Shown here: piece by piece, positions 1-11,600 of the stretch
How positions within the stretch are numbered: the first letter of the stretch is position 1
How the letters are laid out: each line of letters opens with the position of its first letter
Source of the DNA: Synaphobranchus kaupii
Lineage: Eukaryota > Chordata > Actinopteri > Anguilliformes > Synaphobranchidae
Direction: 5' to 3'
Length of the DNA: 64,000 nucleotides
Assembly (NCBI GenBank): GCA_029718625.1
Contig: CM056389.1
Span: 4,902,368 to 4,966,367, forward strand
The notes under the pieces: model-generated
What the model saw: only the letters and a program-made list of their open reading frames with translations
Database searches by the model: none
Told to the model about the DNA's origin: nothing
Position numbers and translations under genes: made by a program

Positions 1-1136
1 CAGTGTTGAATTGGGCGTCTGGTCAGTGTTGAATCGGGTGTCTGTGATCAGTGTTGAATCGGGTGTCTGTGGTCAGTGTTGAATCGGGCGTCTGTGGTCA
101 GTGTTGAATCGGGCGTCTGTGGTCAGTGTTGAATCGGGCGTCTGTGCTCAGTGTTGAATCGGGCATCTGGTCAGTGTTGAATTGGATGTCTGTGGTCAGT
201 GTTGAATCGGATGTGTCTGGTCAGTGTTGAATCAGATGTCTCTGGTCAGTGTTGAATTGGATGTCTGTGGTCAGTGTTGAATCGGATGTGTCTGGTCAGT
301 GTTGAATCAGATGTGTCTGGTCAGTGTTGAATCTGATGTCTCTGGTCAGTGTTGAATTGGGCATCTCTGCTCAGTGTTGAGTTGGGTGTCTGTGGTCAGT
401 GTTGAATCTGATGTCTCTGGTCAGTGTTGAATGGGGTGTCTGTGGTCAGTGTTGAATCGGGTGTTTGTGGTCAGTGTTGAATCGGGTGTCTGTGGTCAGT
501 GTTGAATCTGATGTCTCTGGTCAGTGTTGAATTGGGCGTCTCTGGTCAGTGTTGAGTTGGGTGTCTGTGGTCAGTGTTGAATCGGGTGTCTGTGGTCAGT
601 GTTGAATCGAATGTCTCTGGTCAGTGTTGAATTGGGCGTCTGTGGTCAGTGTTGAGTTGGGTGTCTGTGGTCAGTGTTGAATCGGGTGTCTCTGGTCAGT
701 GTTGAATCGAATGTCTCTGGTCAGTGTTGAATCGGGCGTCTGTGGTCAGTGTTGAGTTGGGTGTCTGTGGTCAGTGTTGAATCTGATGTCTCTGGTCAGT
801 GTTGAATTGGGCGTCTGGTCAGTGTTGAGTTGGGTGTCTGTGGTCAGTGTTGAATCGGGTGTCTCTGGTCAGTGTTGAATCGAATGTCTCTGGTCAGTGT
901 TGAATTGGGCGTCTCTGGTCAGTGTTGAGTTGGGTGTCTGTGGTCAGTGTTGAATCTGATGTCCCTGGTCAGTGTTGAATTGGGCTTCTCTGGTCAGTGT
1001 TCAGTTGGGTGTCTGTGGTCAGTGTTGAATTGGGCGTCTCTGGTCAGTGTTGAATCGGGTGTCTGTGGTCAGTGTTGAATCGGGTGTCTGTGGTCAGTGT
1101 TGAATCGGGTGTCTGTGGTCAGTGTTGAATCGAATG
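1..1136. repeat. 25-bp minisatellite
   Basis: About 45 tandem units of roughly 25 bp, built on GGTCAGTGTTGAATCGGG followed by a short variable TGTCTGT segment, run from the window start. Units differ at a few fixed positions (ATCGGG, ATTGGG, ATCTGA, ATCGAA) and some lose 2-3 bases. Higher-order blocks recur, with runs of three or four variants repeating in order. The array starts outside the window. No gene lies in it. Confidence 0.95.
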
Positions 1137-1304
1137 TTCCGGGACTTTGTGCAGTAGACAGGCCTCCCATCGGCCTCCAGGACTCTCAGCCCCTGTAGGT
1201 CTGCTTTGCTGTTGCAAACAGCAGCTAATTGCAACAGCTGTACATAACTGATACAACTGAACTGAAACTGTTGAAAGCTCTGCAACATCAGCTGCTGTGC
1301 TGTA

Positions 1305-1386
1305 GACGAGTTGGCCGAGTGGTTAAGGCGATGGACTGCTAATCCATTGTGCTCTGCACGCGTGGGTTCGAATCCCATCCTCGTCG
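1305..1386 (+). tRNA. tRNA-Ser (anticodon GCU)
   Basis: An 82-nt type II tRNA with a long variable arm. The A box TGGCCGAGTGG and B box GGTTCGAATCC match the polymerase III consensus. The anticodon GCT is at 1338-1340 in the loop CTGCTAA, so it reads AGC/AGU serine codons. Acceptor strands GACGAG and CTCGTC pair, and G1386 is the discriminator base. The seventh acceptor pair is T:C instead of G:C, which is the only visible flaw. No TTTT terminator follows directly; the downstream sequence is GCTTGAGCCC. It may be a functional isolated copy or a young tRNA pseudogene. Confidence 0.9.
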
Positions 1387-1418
1387 GCTTGAGCCCACAT
1401 TTTGGGAGGAGGTGTTGT

Positions 1419-1560
1419 ATAATGGGCAGGGAACTGGGCTTGTAACCTAAAGGTTGCAGGTTTGATTCCCAGGCAGGACACTGACATTGTACCCTTAAGC
1501 AAGATATTTACGCTTTAGATACTTAATTGCTTTAGTATACATTGAGCTGTAGCCTTTGTC
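1419..1560 (+). mobile_element. tRNA-derived SINE, degraded
   Basis: The stretch GGGCTTGTAACC, GGTTGCAGG, TTTGATTCCCAGG resembles the 3' half of a tRNA with a B box (GGTTTGATTCC). It is followed by GTACCCTTAAGCAAGATA, which resembles the GTACCCTTGAGCAAGG core of teleost V-type SINEs. There is no complete A box and no cloverleaf, so it is not a tRNA gene. The 3' border is uncertain. Confidence 0.65.
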
Positions 1561-2009
1561 CAAAATCTGAAGTATGCATCGATGCGTGCCCTGACCGGGA
1601 TCATTCCCAGGAGCAAGTAAAGAGGAGGAACAAGTAAAATTGATGAGAAGACAAACGTTACCAGTTGCGGATAGGCTACTCTGCTGCATAGGCTACACAT
1701 CAAGGTAGCGTAACTTAACGTTAGTTGCAAAATGCAATAATTGTACAAGTTATTTTTTAAAAGTTTTTATATCCCTTTACATGGTCCCGCCAGGACTGTG
1801 GATATGTAACATGATTTGTCAGCAACAACATTAGCTACATAAGTCATTGAGTGTCATCAGTATTAGGTAGTAGGCAAACTCGTGAGTTATTCTCTTGGAA
1901 TGCCTTCGCTGGTGAATTTATGATAAATCGGTGCGCGTATCTTTTATTGGTTTATACAAAATTATTATTATTTTTATTTTTTTTACAGTAGCCTATACAT
2001 AGCTACATC

Positions 2010-2317
2010 ACATCACTATCACATCACAACCTCACATTACACATTACAACCTCACATCACAACCTCACATTACAACCTCACATCACTATCACATTACAAC
2101 CTCACATCACAACCTCACTTTACACATCACATCACAACCTCACATTACACATTACAACCTCACATCACAACCTCACATTACAACCTCACATCACTATCAC
2201 ATTACAACCTCACATCACAACCTCACTTTACACATCACATCACAACCTCACATTACACATTACAACCTCCCATCACAACCTCACATTACAGCCTCACATC
2301 ACAACCTCACATTACAT
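2010..2317. repeat. Simple array of CACATTACAACCT-type units
   Basis: Short words CACATCACAACCT, CACATTACAACCT, CACATTACA and CACATCACTAT alternate for about 300 bp. A longer block of about 120 bp is repeated once. Low complexity with no coding potential. Confidence 0.9.
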
Positions 2318-2385
2318 GGTTAAGACATTTTTCAAGGGTAATTTTCCTCTTTCCCCCTTTCCTTTTCTTTTTTTATTAAAATGCA

Positions 2386-2506
2386 CACAACATTTAACAC
2401 ACTACAATAAGGAACCACAACATTTAACACACTGTAATAAGGAACCACAACATTTAACACACTACAATAAGGAACCACAACATTTAACACACTACAATAA
2501 GGAACC
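2386..2506. repeat. 30-bp tandem repeat, four units
   Basis: Four nearly perfect 30-bp units based on ACATTTAACACACTACAATA. Because the period is divisible by three, a spurious frame encoding a repeated 10-residue peptide stays open through it. Confidence 0.9.
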
Positions 2507-3430
2507 ATACATAAGAAAAAACATCACATACCAAAAATTCTCTAAAAAAAAAAAAGGAAAGTGAAATGATGTTAATCAATTGGTGTGCGTGATTATTCTC
2601 TGGGTGGTTTGATGATAAATGTTAACCTGCGGACGACCGTGAAGTCCAATTGCACCTTTTCTCTGTTACGTTTAGGGAAACGATTGTTAACGTTAGCCCA
2701 CGTGCCCCAAACCCGCGTTCAGTGTGGCTTACTAGGTGACGTTACGATGTGAAATTACATTAGGTGCTAGCGCTTCGTAAACCTGAAATCGGAAACCTCA
2801 TTTCAGCTTTCCCTGGTATTGAAGCGGCTGTAGTACGTCCCATTGTGAGAAGTGCAACGCAGATGAAAAGTCGTTTCGGTTATAAAATCGAATCACCCCA
2901 CGAAGTATTTTTCAAAATTGTGTAGTAGGCTGAGACTGTGGGTGTACTTACTCTTTAATTGCTTTCTGTGTTTTCCTAAAATAATACGGATTTTTCCTGT
3001 CCAACCGTTTTTTCCCGTGCCGAACATTTGAATTTGAATTATGGTTGGTAACATTTGGTTAAAGTTAGCGTTTTAGCTAGTGCTGACATAGGCTACCGAT
3101 GCAACAACATTGTGGTCAACATTGTTGAAACGAGCGGACGGAACCACATATCGACGTTTAATACATTGTGTGTGTGTCGTGGAGACTATCTGCTAGAATG
3201 ATATTTTAATGCCCGTCGAACATTTAAAAAAACTTCATTAAATCACGCACGACAATTAAACCTGCGGAATGTGCTAAATTAGAAGCAGCAGCAGCAGCAA
3301 AGTAGGAGCGCCTCAGTGCGGTTTGTGCCTCCTCCTCTGCCGTAGTTGGGCTACTGGAATGACGCATGAAAAAACTACAGTAACACCAACGGGTGTGATT
3401 GGTGGAAATAATTTTTTTAATGCACCCTCA
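2507..3430. other. Intergenic, no gene seen
   Basis: AT-rich sequence without a credible frame. From about 3,010 it is homologous to 17,640-17,828 and 56,026-56,214, and from about 3,148 to the upstream side of the other U2 genes near 14,400 and 48,075. It therefore forms the 5' side of the repeated U2 unit. A short (AGC)n run is at 3,283-3,297. Confidence 0.7.
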
Positions 3431-3444
3431 GATGCATCATGGGA
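3431..3444 (+). promoter_or_regulatory. Staf/ZNF143-like distal element of U2 unit A
   Basis: GATGCATCATGGGA lies about 200 bp upstream of the U2 start, where vertebrate snRNA genes carry their distal element. It resembles the GCATNNTGGGA core bound by Staf/ZNF143. The equivalent at the other U2 copies has CGTGGGA. The match is partial, so this is a position-supported guess. Confidence 0.5.
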
Positions 3445-3579
3445 TCTTTACCAAATGACCAAACAATAAAAAAAATGCACATATAGACACAATCGAGCTC
3501 TGAATTCCTTACTATACTATCTAATTTAACATTGTTCAATTGTCGGGTTTGTTACATGGAGCCCAAATCTTCCATACCG

Positions 3580-3598
3580 TCACCGTACATTGTGTTTC
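3580..3598 (+). promoter_or_regulatory. U2 proximal sequence element (PSE), unit A
   Basis: TCACCGTACATTGTGTTTC spans -55 to -37 from the U2 start. Vertebrate snRNA PSEs begin TCACC and sit at this distance; they bind SNAPc. There is no TATA box between it and the start, as expected for a polymerase II snRNA gene. Confidence 0.7.
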
Positions 3599-3634
3599 CC
3601 AGATGGGCTCGCCCGACTCAAGCCGTCGTCCGGT

Positions 3635-3825
3635 ATCGCTTCTCGGCCTTTTGGCTAAGATCAAGTGTAGTATCTGTTCTTATCAGTTTAATATCTGATA
3701 CGTCCCCTATCTGGGGACCATATATTAAATTGATTTTTGGAACAGGGAGATGGAATAGGGGCTTGCTCCGTCCACTCCACGCATCGACCTGGTATTGCAG
3801 TACATCCAGGAACGGTGCACTCCCC
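3635..3825 (+). ncRNA. U2 spliceosomal snRNA, unit A
   Basis: A full-length 191-nt U2 RNA. It pairs with the intron branch point through GTAGTA at 3,667-3,672 and acts in the spliceosomal U2 snRNP. The 5' end ATCGCTTCTCGGCCTTTTGG, the Sm site GATTTTTGG and the 3' stem-loop region all match vertebrate U2. Stem IIb reads GTCCCC/GGGGAC instead of the human GUCCUC/GAGGAC, a compensated change that keeps pairing. A PSE lies at -55 and a 3' box follows at 3,844. The body appears identical to the copies at 14,884 and 48,560, so I read it as a probably functional gene and not a retro-pseudogene. Confidence 0.93.
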
Positions 3826-3843
3826 ACCTGGGGAAAACGTGTG

Positions 3844-3859
3844 GTTTAAAAGTAGGAGA
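3844..3859 (+). terminator. U2 3' box, unit A
   Basis: GTTTAAAAGTAGGAGA, 18 bp after the RNA end, fits the vertebrate snRNA 3' box consensus GTTTN(0-3)AAARNNAGA that directs Integrator-dependent 3' processing. The other two copies read GTTTGAAAGTAGGAGA. Confidence 0.8.
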
Positions 3860-4207
3860 TGTTCTTGCATGTATATTTACACGTGGTTTGTAAGTGGAAA
3901 AGCTGCTTGTATGTCTATTATATGGAAGGGTGAGGTGTGAGTGGGTGCTTCAGGAACCATGGACATAGTATTCTGTACATATCACACTTCTTTAATGTGA
4001 GCCCATTCCAGACTTCCTAGCAGGATACATTCTTTGTGTCCAGCCTTTATTTCATCTAGAAATTCGAAGCATTCTAAAATGAAATGGGTGAAAACGTTTC
4101 AATGTACTTACTATTAATATTTATTGGAATGCTTTAAGCCGACATGCAGGGTGTCTTTAGCCCCGTTTGTGTTGAGCTCCCTCTTGTGGTGAAAGTGTGA
4201 ACTGTAG

Positions 4208-4350
4208 AATAATGATTGGGAAACTGGGCTTGGAACTGGATGGATGTGGGTTCGATTCCCAGCTGAGGCACTGCTGTTATACTCTTCAGGTTGAGGAACT
4301 TTAACCTGCTTCAGTGAATACCCAGCTCTATGAATGGATTGTATGTGAAC
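4208..4350 (+). mobile_element. tRNA-derived SINE, unit A
   Basis: GGGAAACTGGGCTTGGAACT and GTGGGTTCGATTCCCAGC form a tRNA-like head with a good B box. They are followed by a body with AACTTTAACCTGCTTCAGTG. It is the same kind of element as at 1,419. It occurs at the same place in the other two U2 units, so insertion predates their duplication. Confidence 0.7.
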
Positions 4351-4590
4351 ATATTGTATAACACTTGATACTGTATTACATCCATGCTCATTGTTTCTTA
4401 CCAAAAAATCTACAGAATATTTCCTTTTTAATATCTCTTCCCCTCATACAGAATGAGTTCTATACTGGGTGTTACATCCATTGCTTACCAACATGTACCC
4501 AGTATATTTATCTTACAAACAGCACTTTGTTACTGCAAGCAATTTATCCACAAATCAACAATTATATTGTTTTACTAGGCATGATAATTT

Positions 4591-4760
4591 GATGTGGGAT
4601 ATATTGTGTGTGATTGACATGTGTGTTATAATGTTGTGTAAAGTGATGTGGGATATATTGTGTGTGATTGACGTGTGTGTTATAATGTTGTGTAAAGTGA
4701 TGTGGGATATATTGTGTGTGATTAATCTGTGATGTTGTGTGAAATGATGTGGGATAATGA
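4591..4760. repeat. 54-bp tandem repeat, unit A
   Basis: About three units starting GATGTGGGATATATTGTGTG and ending GTTGTGTAAAGT. Unit B (15,828) has about two and unit C (49,504) about three, so the locus changes copy number between duplicates. Confidence 0.9.
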
Positions 4761-4823
4761 TGTGTAAAATGACATAATAAAGGGCAGATGGGGCCATGCA
4801 TTACTCCTCAAGCTTAGTCAGCT

Positions 4824-5165
4824 GATCATGCTGCTCATCTCTGAAACAGTTAATGCAGGTTTATTTCAGACACTGATCATACTGCTTATCTCTGAAACAG
4901 TTAATGCAGGTTCATTTCTGACACTGATCATGCTGCTCATCTCTGAAACAGTTAATGCCGGTTCATTTCTGACACTGATCATGCTGCTCATCTCTGAAAC
5001 AGTTAATGCAGGTTTATTTCTGACACTGATCATGCTGCTCATCTCTGAAACAGTCAATGCAGGTTTATTTCTGACACTGATCATGCTGCTCATCTCTGAA
5101 ACGGTTAATGCAGGTTTATTTCTGACACTGATCATGCCGCTCATCTCTGAAACAGTTAATGCAGG
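4824..5165. repeat. 51-bp tandem repeat, unit A
   Basis: Nearly seven 51-bp units built on GATCATGCTGCTCATCTCTG and AAACAGTTAATGCAGG. The period is divisible by three, so long frames stay open on both strands; these are not genes. Unit B holds under two units, and unit C holds about seven split by an L2 insertion. Confidence 0.95.
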
Positions 5166-5510
5166 ACACTGAAATGATGCTGAATGATTCTGTATCATAT
5201 AACTCGCATGATCTTTCTTATCCTGTCCTCCCCAGCACAAGACCACGGTCACAATATACTCCATGTTGCTCTCCAACACGCCGCAATCCTGTGATAAAGC
5301 AAAGGGTATGAAGAAGTCACTGAGGAGATCACAGTAAAAAAGTAAGCATTTAGATGGGCTACTTGTCAAATGTACCTTTTCCTGAACATCAACTCAACTT
5401 GTGTGATAATTGTTAGTCTGGACAGTATCCTAAAGCTTGTATGTGTAAAAAATGTGTTGACATACGCTTTTGAAAAAGTAACTACATCAAGCTTTTTAAC
5501 TTATATATTT

Positions 5511-5969
5511 CCATTCACTTCTATAGGGCAGCTAAAACATTCTCAAAATGACACTTCTAGCACATATGCGAACGCAAACAAAGCAGATTTTGTCGATACA
5601 AAGAATAACCAGTCCTCTTACATATTTTTCTTTTGTGTAATTAAAATTATTTATAAAAGTGCTATTTTCTATCTTGTTGGCAAGCTACCAGAAAAGACTA
5701 ACAAAATGTCGGCAGGTCAGTTTGTTTACTTCCAGGAACGCTTGCTTCTGTGGAAATTTGGAGTGGTTTCTGGCGCAAGAACATACATACCGGATCTACG
5801 TTCCAAATTAAATACAAAAAAGCCAGGAAAGGGCCATTTCATTTTCTCAAAAAAATGCGTAAGAGGACTGGTTATTGTTAGTATTGACAGAATCCACTTT
5901 GTTCGTGTTCGTTTCCATGCTAGAAGTGTCATTTTGAGACCGTTTTAGCTGCGCTATAGAAGTGAATGG
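5511..5969. mobile_element. MITE-like element with about 110-bp inverted termini, unit A
   Basis: The first about 110 bp (starting CCATTCACTTCTATAGGGCA) reappear inverted at the right end (CTATAGAAGTGAATGG), with divergence. The interior carries broken frames only (for example MSAGQFVYFQERLLLWKF) and no recognisable transposase. It occurs in all three units (16,439 and 54,824). It is probably a non-autonomous DNA transposon; the superfamily was not determined. Confidence 0.6.
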
Positions 5970-6487
5970 AGAGCGACAAATACCTTATTCTGTATTATCA
6001 ACCCAGGGGTCCACAGAGCAACTAATGAAAATATTTTGCCACTATTTGCATATCATGGCCAGGTAACGACACAACCCAAAGTTCTCCCAAAGTTCAATTG
6101 TGCTTTAAGCGTACAATGAAAATTTTGTATCTTTTTAAAGTGAAATATTCTGACGTGAGGATTCCTAAATGATATTGTAAGAAAGGTAATAATTTGGGAA
6201 TGCATGTAACTTAACTATCCTGTAGACTTACCTGCCAGATTCTGGGCTGAATCGCTCCTTCAGCACCAAAAGGGGTTTTGTTTATTTGCATTGATTGCGT
6301 TTTTTTACCGTGGAATTTTTAATAAATCTGGTCACACAATATGCTGATTTAAAGTGTTAAAACTCACGAAACTGTTTTATGAACCCAATGTTATCGCAAC
6401 AGTGGTTCTTTATTTTTTAACATGATACGATCTCGGTATTGGTGTCCTTATCCCGGCAAAAATGTTTTAAATCTTGTAGGCAAGAAA

Positions 6488-7970
6488 TAGAGCTGGCACG
6501 ATACTGCTTTTTTCCTTTCCACATGAATTAGTGAAATCAGTCTTACTGCAACGGTAACTGCCATAAAATAACAAGAAACTTTGACCGTTATAAAATGTTT
6601 AATTGGTTCCTAAATAAGCATAGTGAATGCATTAATTAATGTAGTAGTCTATTCTTTATAGATGCCGTAGTTAATATGTCTATCTTTATTCCAATTTTGT
6701 CCCTAAGGCTAATCAACTTTGTCTTTGTAGGATTTCTGGTCCGCATGGAAATCAATAATTCTCTATTGAAACACGGAGACAGTGAACAACTGTTTATTGA
6801 CAGTAGAAATTTACAAATGTAGAAACAAAAACAGAAACAATAGGCTTAATAAAAAATAGGCTACAACATGTCAGTCAAAATTAGCTGGAACATTATTAGC
6901 AATTAGGCTATTTACCGGCAGCTTTGCATCCGCAATAAACCGTAAAACAATTCAAACTTGCTGCTTTTTTCTCATTTAAATTTTTCTCTCCCTCGGTCTG
7001 ACTAAAGGCCATTGCCAAAGTGAGTCCTCCTATGTGACTGACTTATTCCTCGCTAAAAAAATACCAACGTTTTTTTTTGGGCTTGAAAGATGCCCTCAAC
7101 GGAGTGACAACAGCCCCGCTGTACTGAATACAACTTGCTATTTTACTGCCCTGCAGTGCTGGAGAGCACTTGTTTAACGGGGCTTGTTTAAAGCTGTAGC
7201 TTAGTTTATCATTTCAGACAAACATGAATAGCCTACTGTAATTGGGACTAGGGGCACCGTGGATAGGGATATTCTTGCCACTTAATTTCATGATCGATAG
7301 ACAATTAGTTTCATATTAGCTTGTTAAAAAATTTGTCACAGATGTATTTTTTTTTGGATTAAAATGACATGGTTATTTAACTCACCACAACTAAGCTTTG
7401 TTGGGGCATTTTGAGTGTTTCTGAGGTGCGCAGTAAGATTTGTGGTGTTATACTCTCGTAACATTCTTTTTTACCCCGCATAGCCAACACACAGCCTCGT
7501 CCAAATTTTTTGGATTAACATTGTCGTCTGGCTCAAAGCCAGAATGCTTCCATATGAGCTAATGGCCATAACCAAATAGCCTATACAAGTGTCCGATACT
7601 TATTATAACTCCAAGAACAACACTTTTTACCCCCTTATCTTGTTTATGTATAGCCTATGCTGTTGTAACCTATCACAAGTAGCCTATAGCCTACTCAAGC
7701 CTATAAAAACTGCACAAAGCAACACTCAAAATGAATCCCCCTATGAATAATGAACTGTCCCAGACAGTGCGTCCCATCCTCCACTCAGGACGTTAGCTTT
7801 GCAGATTTGTAGACTATAGCGTTCGGCGCAATTCATCAGATCGCATCACACTTTCAAAAGCAAAAATTTTGACACAAAAAACCAGGCGGTAATGCGGTGA
7901 CCAGCTCAGCTTTTCAGTGAGCATGACGTGACTCTAAAACCGCGGTATTTCGGTAAGCGTCCCAGCCCTA
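6488..7970. mobile_element. Old non-autonomous hAT-like element
   Basis: Left end TAGAGCTGGCACGATACTG and the inverted right end TAGGGCTGGGACGCTTACCG agree at about 15 of 19 positions. The flanks GCAAGAAA and GCGTGAAA agree at 6 of 8, consistent with a decayed 8-bp target duplication of a hAT element. No transposase frame is present. The same element sits at 44,204-45,689. Part of its interior (7,440-7,790) also occurs in unit B at about 17,022-17,360, where the ends are missing. Confidence 0.5.
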
Positions 7971-8285
7971 GCGTGAAAAACAATTGCACTTCCACCGTTT
8001 GAGTTTACTTTGTGTCAGTAATACTTCTTCGGGTAATTCTGACTCTTGGAAAACAAACTTACCTTGCAGAAGAGACCAGGATTATGCCTGTAGTCAAAGG
8101 GGTTCAAGAACAGTAACCATTTTATTTTGGGGCTTGTGTTGAAAAGGGTGGTGCTTGAGAAGGGCTTTGGGTTAATAACCCAGCCCTGAATGTGACATCA
8201 CAGTAGATGCCTTCTGAATACAGCCCTCTGCCGTTCCATAGAAAGCGCTGGAAAGAGATGCGCTGCTTTAGTTACGCAGTCTGGC
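7971..8285. other. Intergenic, no gene seen
   Basis: Unique-looking sequence repeated once at 45,690-46,004. I see no frame, RNA or transposon end in it. Confidence 0.6.
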
Positions 8286-8362
8286 TTATTTATTTTTCAG
8301 TGATATTTCATTTTTATAAATGTGTTACTGTTGTGAATTAACTCATAAATTGTCAATTCCAT
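8286..8362. repeat. 77-bp target-site duplication, left copy
   Basis: The 77 bp starting TTATTTATTTTTCAGTGATA and ending GTCAATTCCAT recur exactly at 12,325-12,401, on the other side of the Tx1-like LINE. The second genomic copy carries this segment once, uninterrupted, at 46,005-46,081. This identifies it as the pre-insertion target. Confidence 0.95.
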
Positions 8363-8603
8363 TAAATTGCTCTCCTCTCAAGGGCCCTCCGAAGCAAAGG
8401 GGGACCCTGGGGCAAAACCATCACGTCCCACCTCTCCGGAACGGAACCTGCCAGGCGGTAAGGAGGGGAGACCTGTGGGCGGACCGAGTCAGGGGGTGAG
8501 TAGGCACCTTCATAATCCGGACACAGTTATGGACCGTCTCAACAAAATCTGCCAAGATATCGCAAAAAATAATACCGGATCATATGACACAGCTAAACAA
8601 TAA
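8363..8603 (+). pseudogene. LINE ORF1, C-terminal remnant
   Basis: About 79 codons remain, with the first methionine at 8,367, ending in TAA eight bases before ORF2. The sequence is rich in G, P, S and K, with the end NPDTVMDRLNKICQDIAK. Its position directly upstream of ORF2 identifies it as the tail of the ORF1 RNA-binding protein. Upstream sequence was lost by 5' truncation, so no protein function can be expected. Confidence 0.7.
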
Positions 8604-8611
8604 ACACTATT

Positions 8612-11600
8612 ATGACACTCACACTCACCACCTCAAACACCCGTAGCATCAGGGACCCCAACAAACGCCACTCAGTCTTCTCCACTCTACAGCAAACCCC
8701 CTCGGATGTCATCCTGCTTCAGGAGTGCGGAATCCCCTTCCGCACTATGGATGACATTCTGAGGGAGGAGTGGAGAGTGGGGGACTCTCTCTGGTCCGGC
8801 TCGAACGTCGCTCGAGCCGATGGGGTCGGCACATTGACCAAAAACCCCTACGTTAAAATAACGGGTAATAACATCCTGGAAAGTGGGCGAATCCTCGTCA
8901 CAGACATTTGTGTCGGGGGTTCCCCACTCAGATTGGTCAATGTGTACGGCCCAACCAGCGTAGCCGAGAGGGTCTCCCTATTTACAAAGCTAAGGCCTAT
9001 CATACATTGCAATATGCCGGTGGTCGTGGGGGGGGATTTCAACTGTGCCCTTAGGGATGAAGACCGCAGCAGACCAAGGAAAGATCGGTCGAGCGACGAG
9101 CTGCGGTCTATCATAGAAGATTTCTCCCTCCACGACGCCGGGGGCGCCTCCCCCCCACAACATACATGGGTGAGCTCTTCTGGTGTCTCCTCTTCTCGAA
9201 TTGACATGTTCCTGCTCTCCCCAGGCCTGAGAGTGCACGCCTTTTCCATCCGGGCAGTGCACTACTCAGACCACCACATGGTGACCGTATCCCTGGTCTG
9301 GGAGAAGGCCATAACCATCGGCAGGGGTCTCTGGAGAATGAATACCAGCCATCTCCAGGACCCCAAAGTGTGCCTCTCCTTCTCGAGGCGGTACCTGGAG
9401 TGGGTGAGTCTAAAACACCTTTTTGACTCCCCGATAGAGTGGTGGGAGATGGTGAAAGAGCGGGTGCAGGGCTACTTCCGGGCAGTCGGGCGGAGGAAGG
9501 CAAAGGAAAGGAGGGCGGCTTTTGACCACGCTAATGCTGCCCTCCAGAGACTGAGCCTCCTCCAGTCCCGAGGCCTGGAGGTAAGCAGCGAGATCGCACT
9601 CGCTAAACAGAGCCTCTCCGCCCTCTATCGGGAGGAGCGGAGAAAATACACCTTCCGCTCCAAACTCCAGGGCCTTGAGGAGGATGAGAAGTGCACGAGG
9701 TACTTCTTCCGCAGGGCACGGTCAAAAGCAAATAACATCTCTTCCCTCTATAACAGCAGAGGGGTGGTGGTGTCTGAAGAGGCCGAGGTCCGGGAGGTGG
9801 CCAGGGAGTTCTATGCGGGTCTATACAGCATAAGGCCCGCGGATGGGGCTCTCATGGACACCTTCCTGGGCTGCCTGGACAGACGCCTGGGGGATGAGAG
9901 CAGGGAACCAGAGTTGAGCGCCGAGGAGCTCACCCGGGCCGTGCGCTCCCTTAATCAACATAAAGCTCCTGGTCCTGACGGGATCCCGGCCGAATTTTAT
10001 CAGGCATTTTGGGATCTCCTGAAGGAGGACGTGGCGGAAGTTTTCAGGGCGGCGTACAGGGAGGGACGGTTGGGGGCTTCACTGAGGCAGAGTGCGGTTG
10101 CTCTTGTCCCTAAGAAGGGGGACCTGAAGGACCTCCGGCACTGGCGGCCGATTAACCTCCTCTCAGCTGACTATAAGATCATGGCGAAGGCGCTGATGAG
10201 GAGGTTCCAACACCTGATGACATCGGTGGTCGGCCCTGACCAAACGTGCAGTATACCAGGGAGGTCCATAAATGACAACCTGCTCCTCGTGAGGGATGTC
10301 ATAATCCACTCCGGGGAGCGCGGGTCCCCCTTGGGCCTTCTCAGCTTAGACCAGGAGAAGGCCTTTGACAGGGTAAGTCATGTGTGCTTGGAGAGGGTGC
10401 TAGAGAGGTTTAATTTTCCTAGCTCCCTCCTGCGCTGGACCAAAATGTGCTTGACGGACATCTCGGGGAGGGTGGTTGTGAACAAGCAGCCATCCGCCCC
10501 GTTTGCCATTAGGTCTGGCGTCAGGCAGGGATGCCCCCTAGCATCCCTCCTGTACGTCATCTACCTCGAGCCGTTCCTTCAGGCCATCAGGGGCAACCCG
10601 GGCATCGCTGGGTATCCACTGCCCGGGGCCCAGGGGGAGCGGCTTAGGGTGATGGCGTACATGGACGACATCACCATCGTCGGCACAGATAGTCATTCCA
10701 TCGCCGTTGCCAACAAGGTGCTGGATGACTTCTGTGCAGCCACTGGCGCCCTAGTCAATAGGGACAAGAGTGAGCTGTTTCTGTCTCGTCATTGGAGGGA
10801 GCCACTAACCGTTGCTTTCCCTGTACGCAGAGATAAGATCAAGCTCCTGGGGGTGACCTTCCAGTCAGACGGAGAAGGAAGGCTGAGCTGGGAGGAAACC
10901 CTCCGCCACGTCCAGGTTAAACTCCAGAGCTGGGGCGTGCGGCCTCTGACTCAGACGGGTAAGATCCTGGTCCTGAAGGCAATAGTCCTTCCCATTTGTC
11001 TCTACTTGGGGAGGGTGTTTCCCCCAGACAAGGCCACTAGTAAACTTCTTACTAGAATGGCCTTTCGCTTTGTCTGGGGGAGCACCATGGAAAAATTGAA
11101 AAGAGCTACCCTCCTCAAGGAAGAGCAGAATGGGGGCAGGGGGGTTCCAGACATTGTTACCATCGTGTTGGTGCAGGGTCTGGCCGCACTGGTCCAGAAT
11201 ACTCGGAAGGTAGAGAAGGCCTCTGGTGCCTTTGCTAGGTACTATGCCACTCCCTTCCTGAGGACGATGGGCCTGTGTGCGCTGGACCTCACCATACCGT
11301 ACAGCTGGGACCCCCCATATGCATATCGAGCCCTGAGGGACTTTGCTTTTGGGGCAGGATTGCCCAGGGCCGGGCTGACCTCGTGGAGCTATAAAATCAT
11401 CATGGCTCATTTAAGATCAAAGGAGACCATGACACTCCCGAGGGGCAGCACGACCCTGGACCCGTCTATAATCTGGGCTAATGTCCTACATAAATGTTTA
11501 AGCAATAAGCAAAAGGACATTGCCTGGATGTCTGCCCACATGTGTCTCCCCACCAGGTCCTTTATGTTTAAGTGGCACTTGGCCCTGACCGAGCGCTGCC

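Noticed and set aside
3532..3849. 105-codon frame repeated at 14,781 and 48,457
   Set aside because: It is the U2 snRNA gene and its promoter read as protein; conservation is due to the RNA.
4230..4275. Possible tRNA gene at GTGGGTTCGATTCCC
   Set aside because: There is a B box but no A box, anticodon arm or acceptor pairing. It is the head of a SINE, repeated at 15,490 and 49,165.
4828..5369. Frames of 114 and 167 codons (LLISETVNAG and ALTVSEMSSMISVRN repeats)
   Set aside because: The 51-bp period is divisible by three, so the array keeps frames open. The reverse frame breaks up when unit number changes in the other copies.
5370..5948. 192-codon frame
   Set aside because: It runs through an inverted-repeat MITE, is frameshifted in the other two copies, and has no recognisable domain.
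9111..9503. Antisense frames of 90-180 codons within the Tx1-like ORF2 (also at 10,865-11,410)
   Set aside because: Shadow frames of a GC-rich coding strand; no domain and no independent signals.
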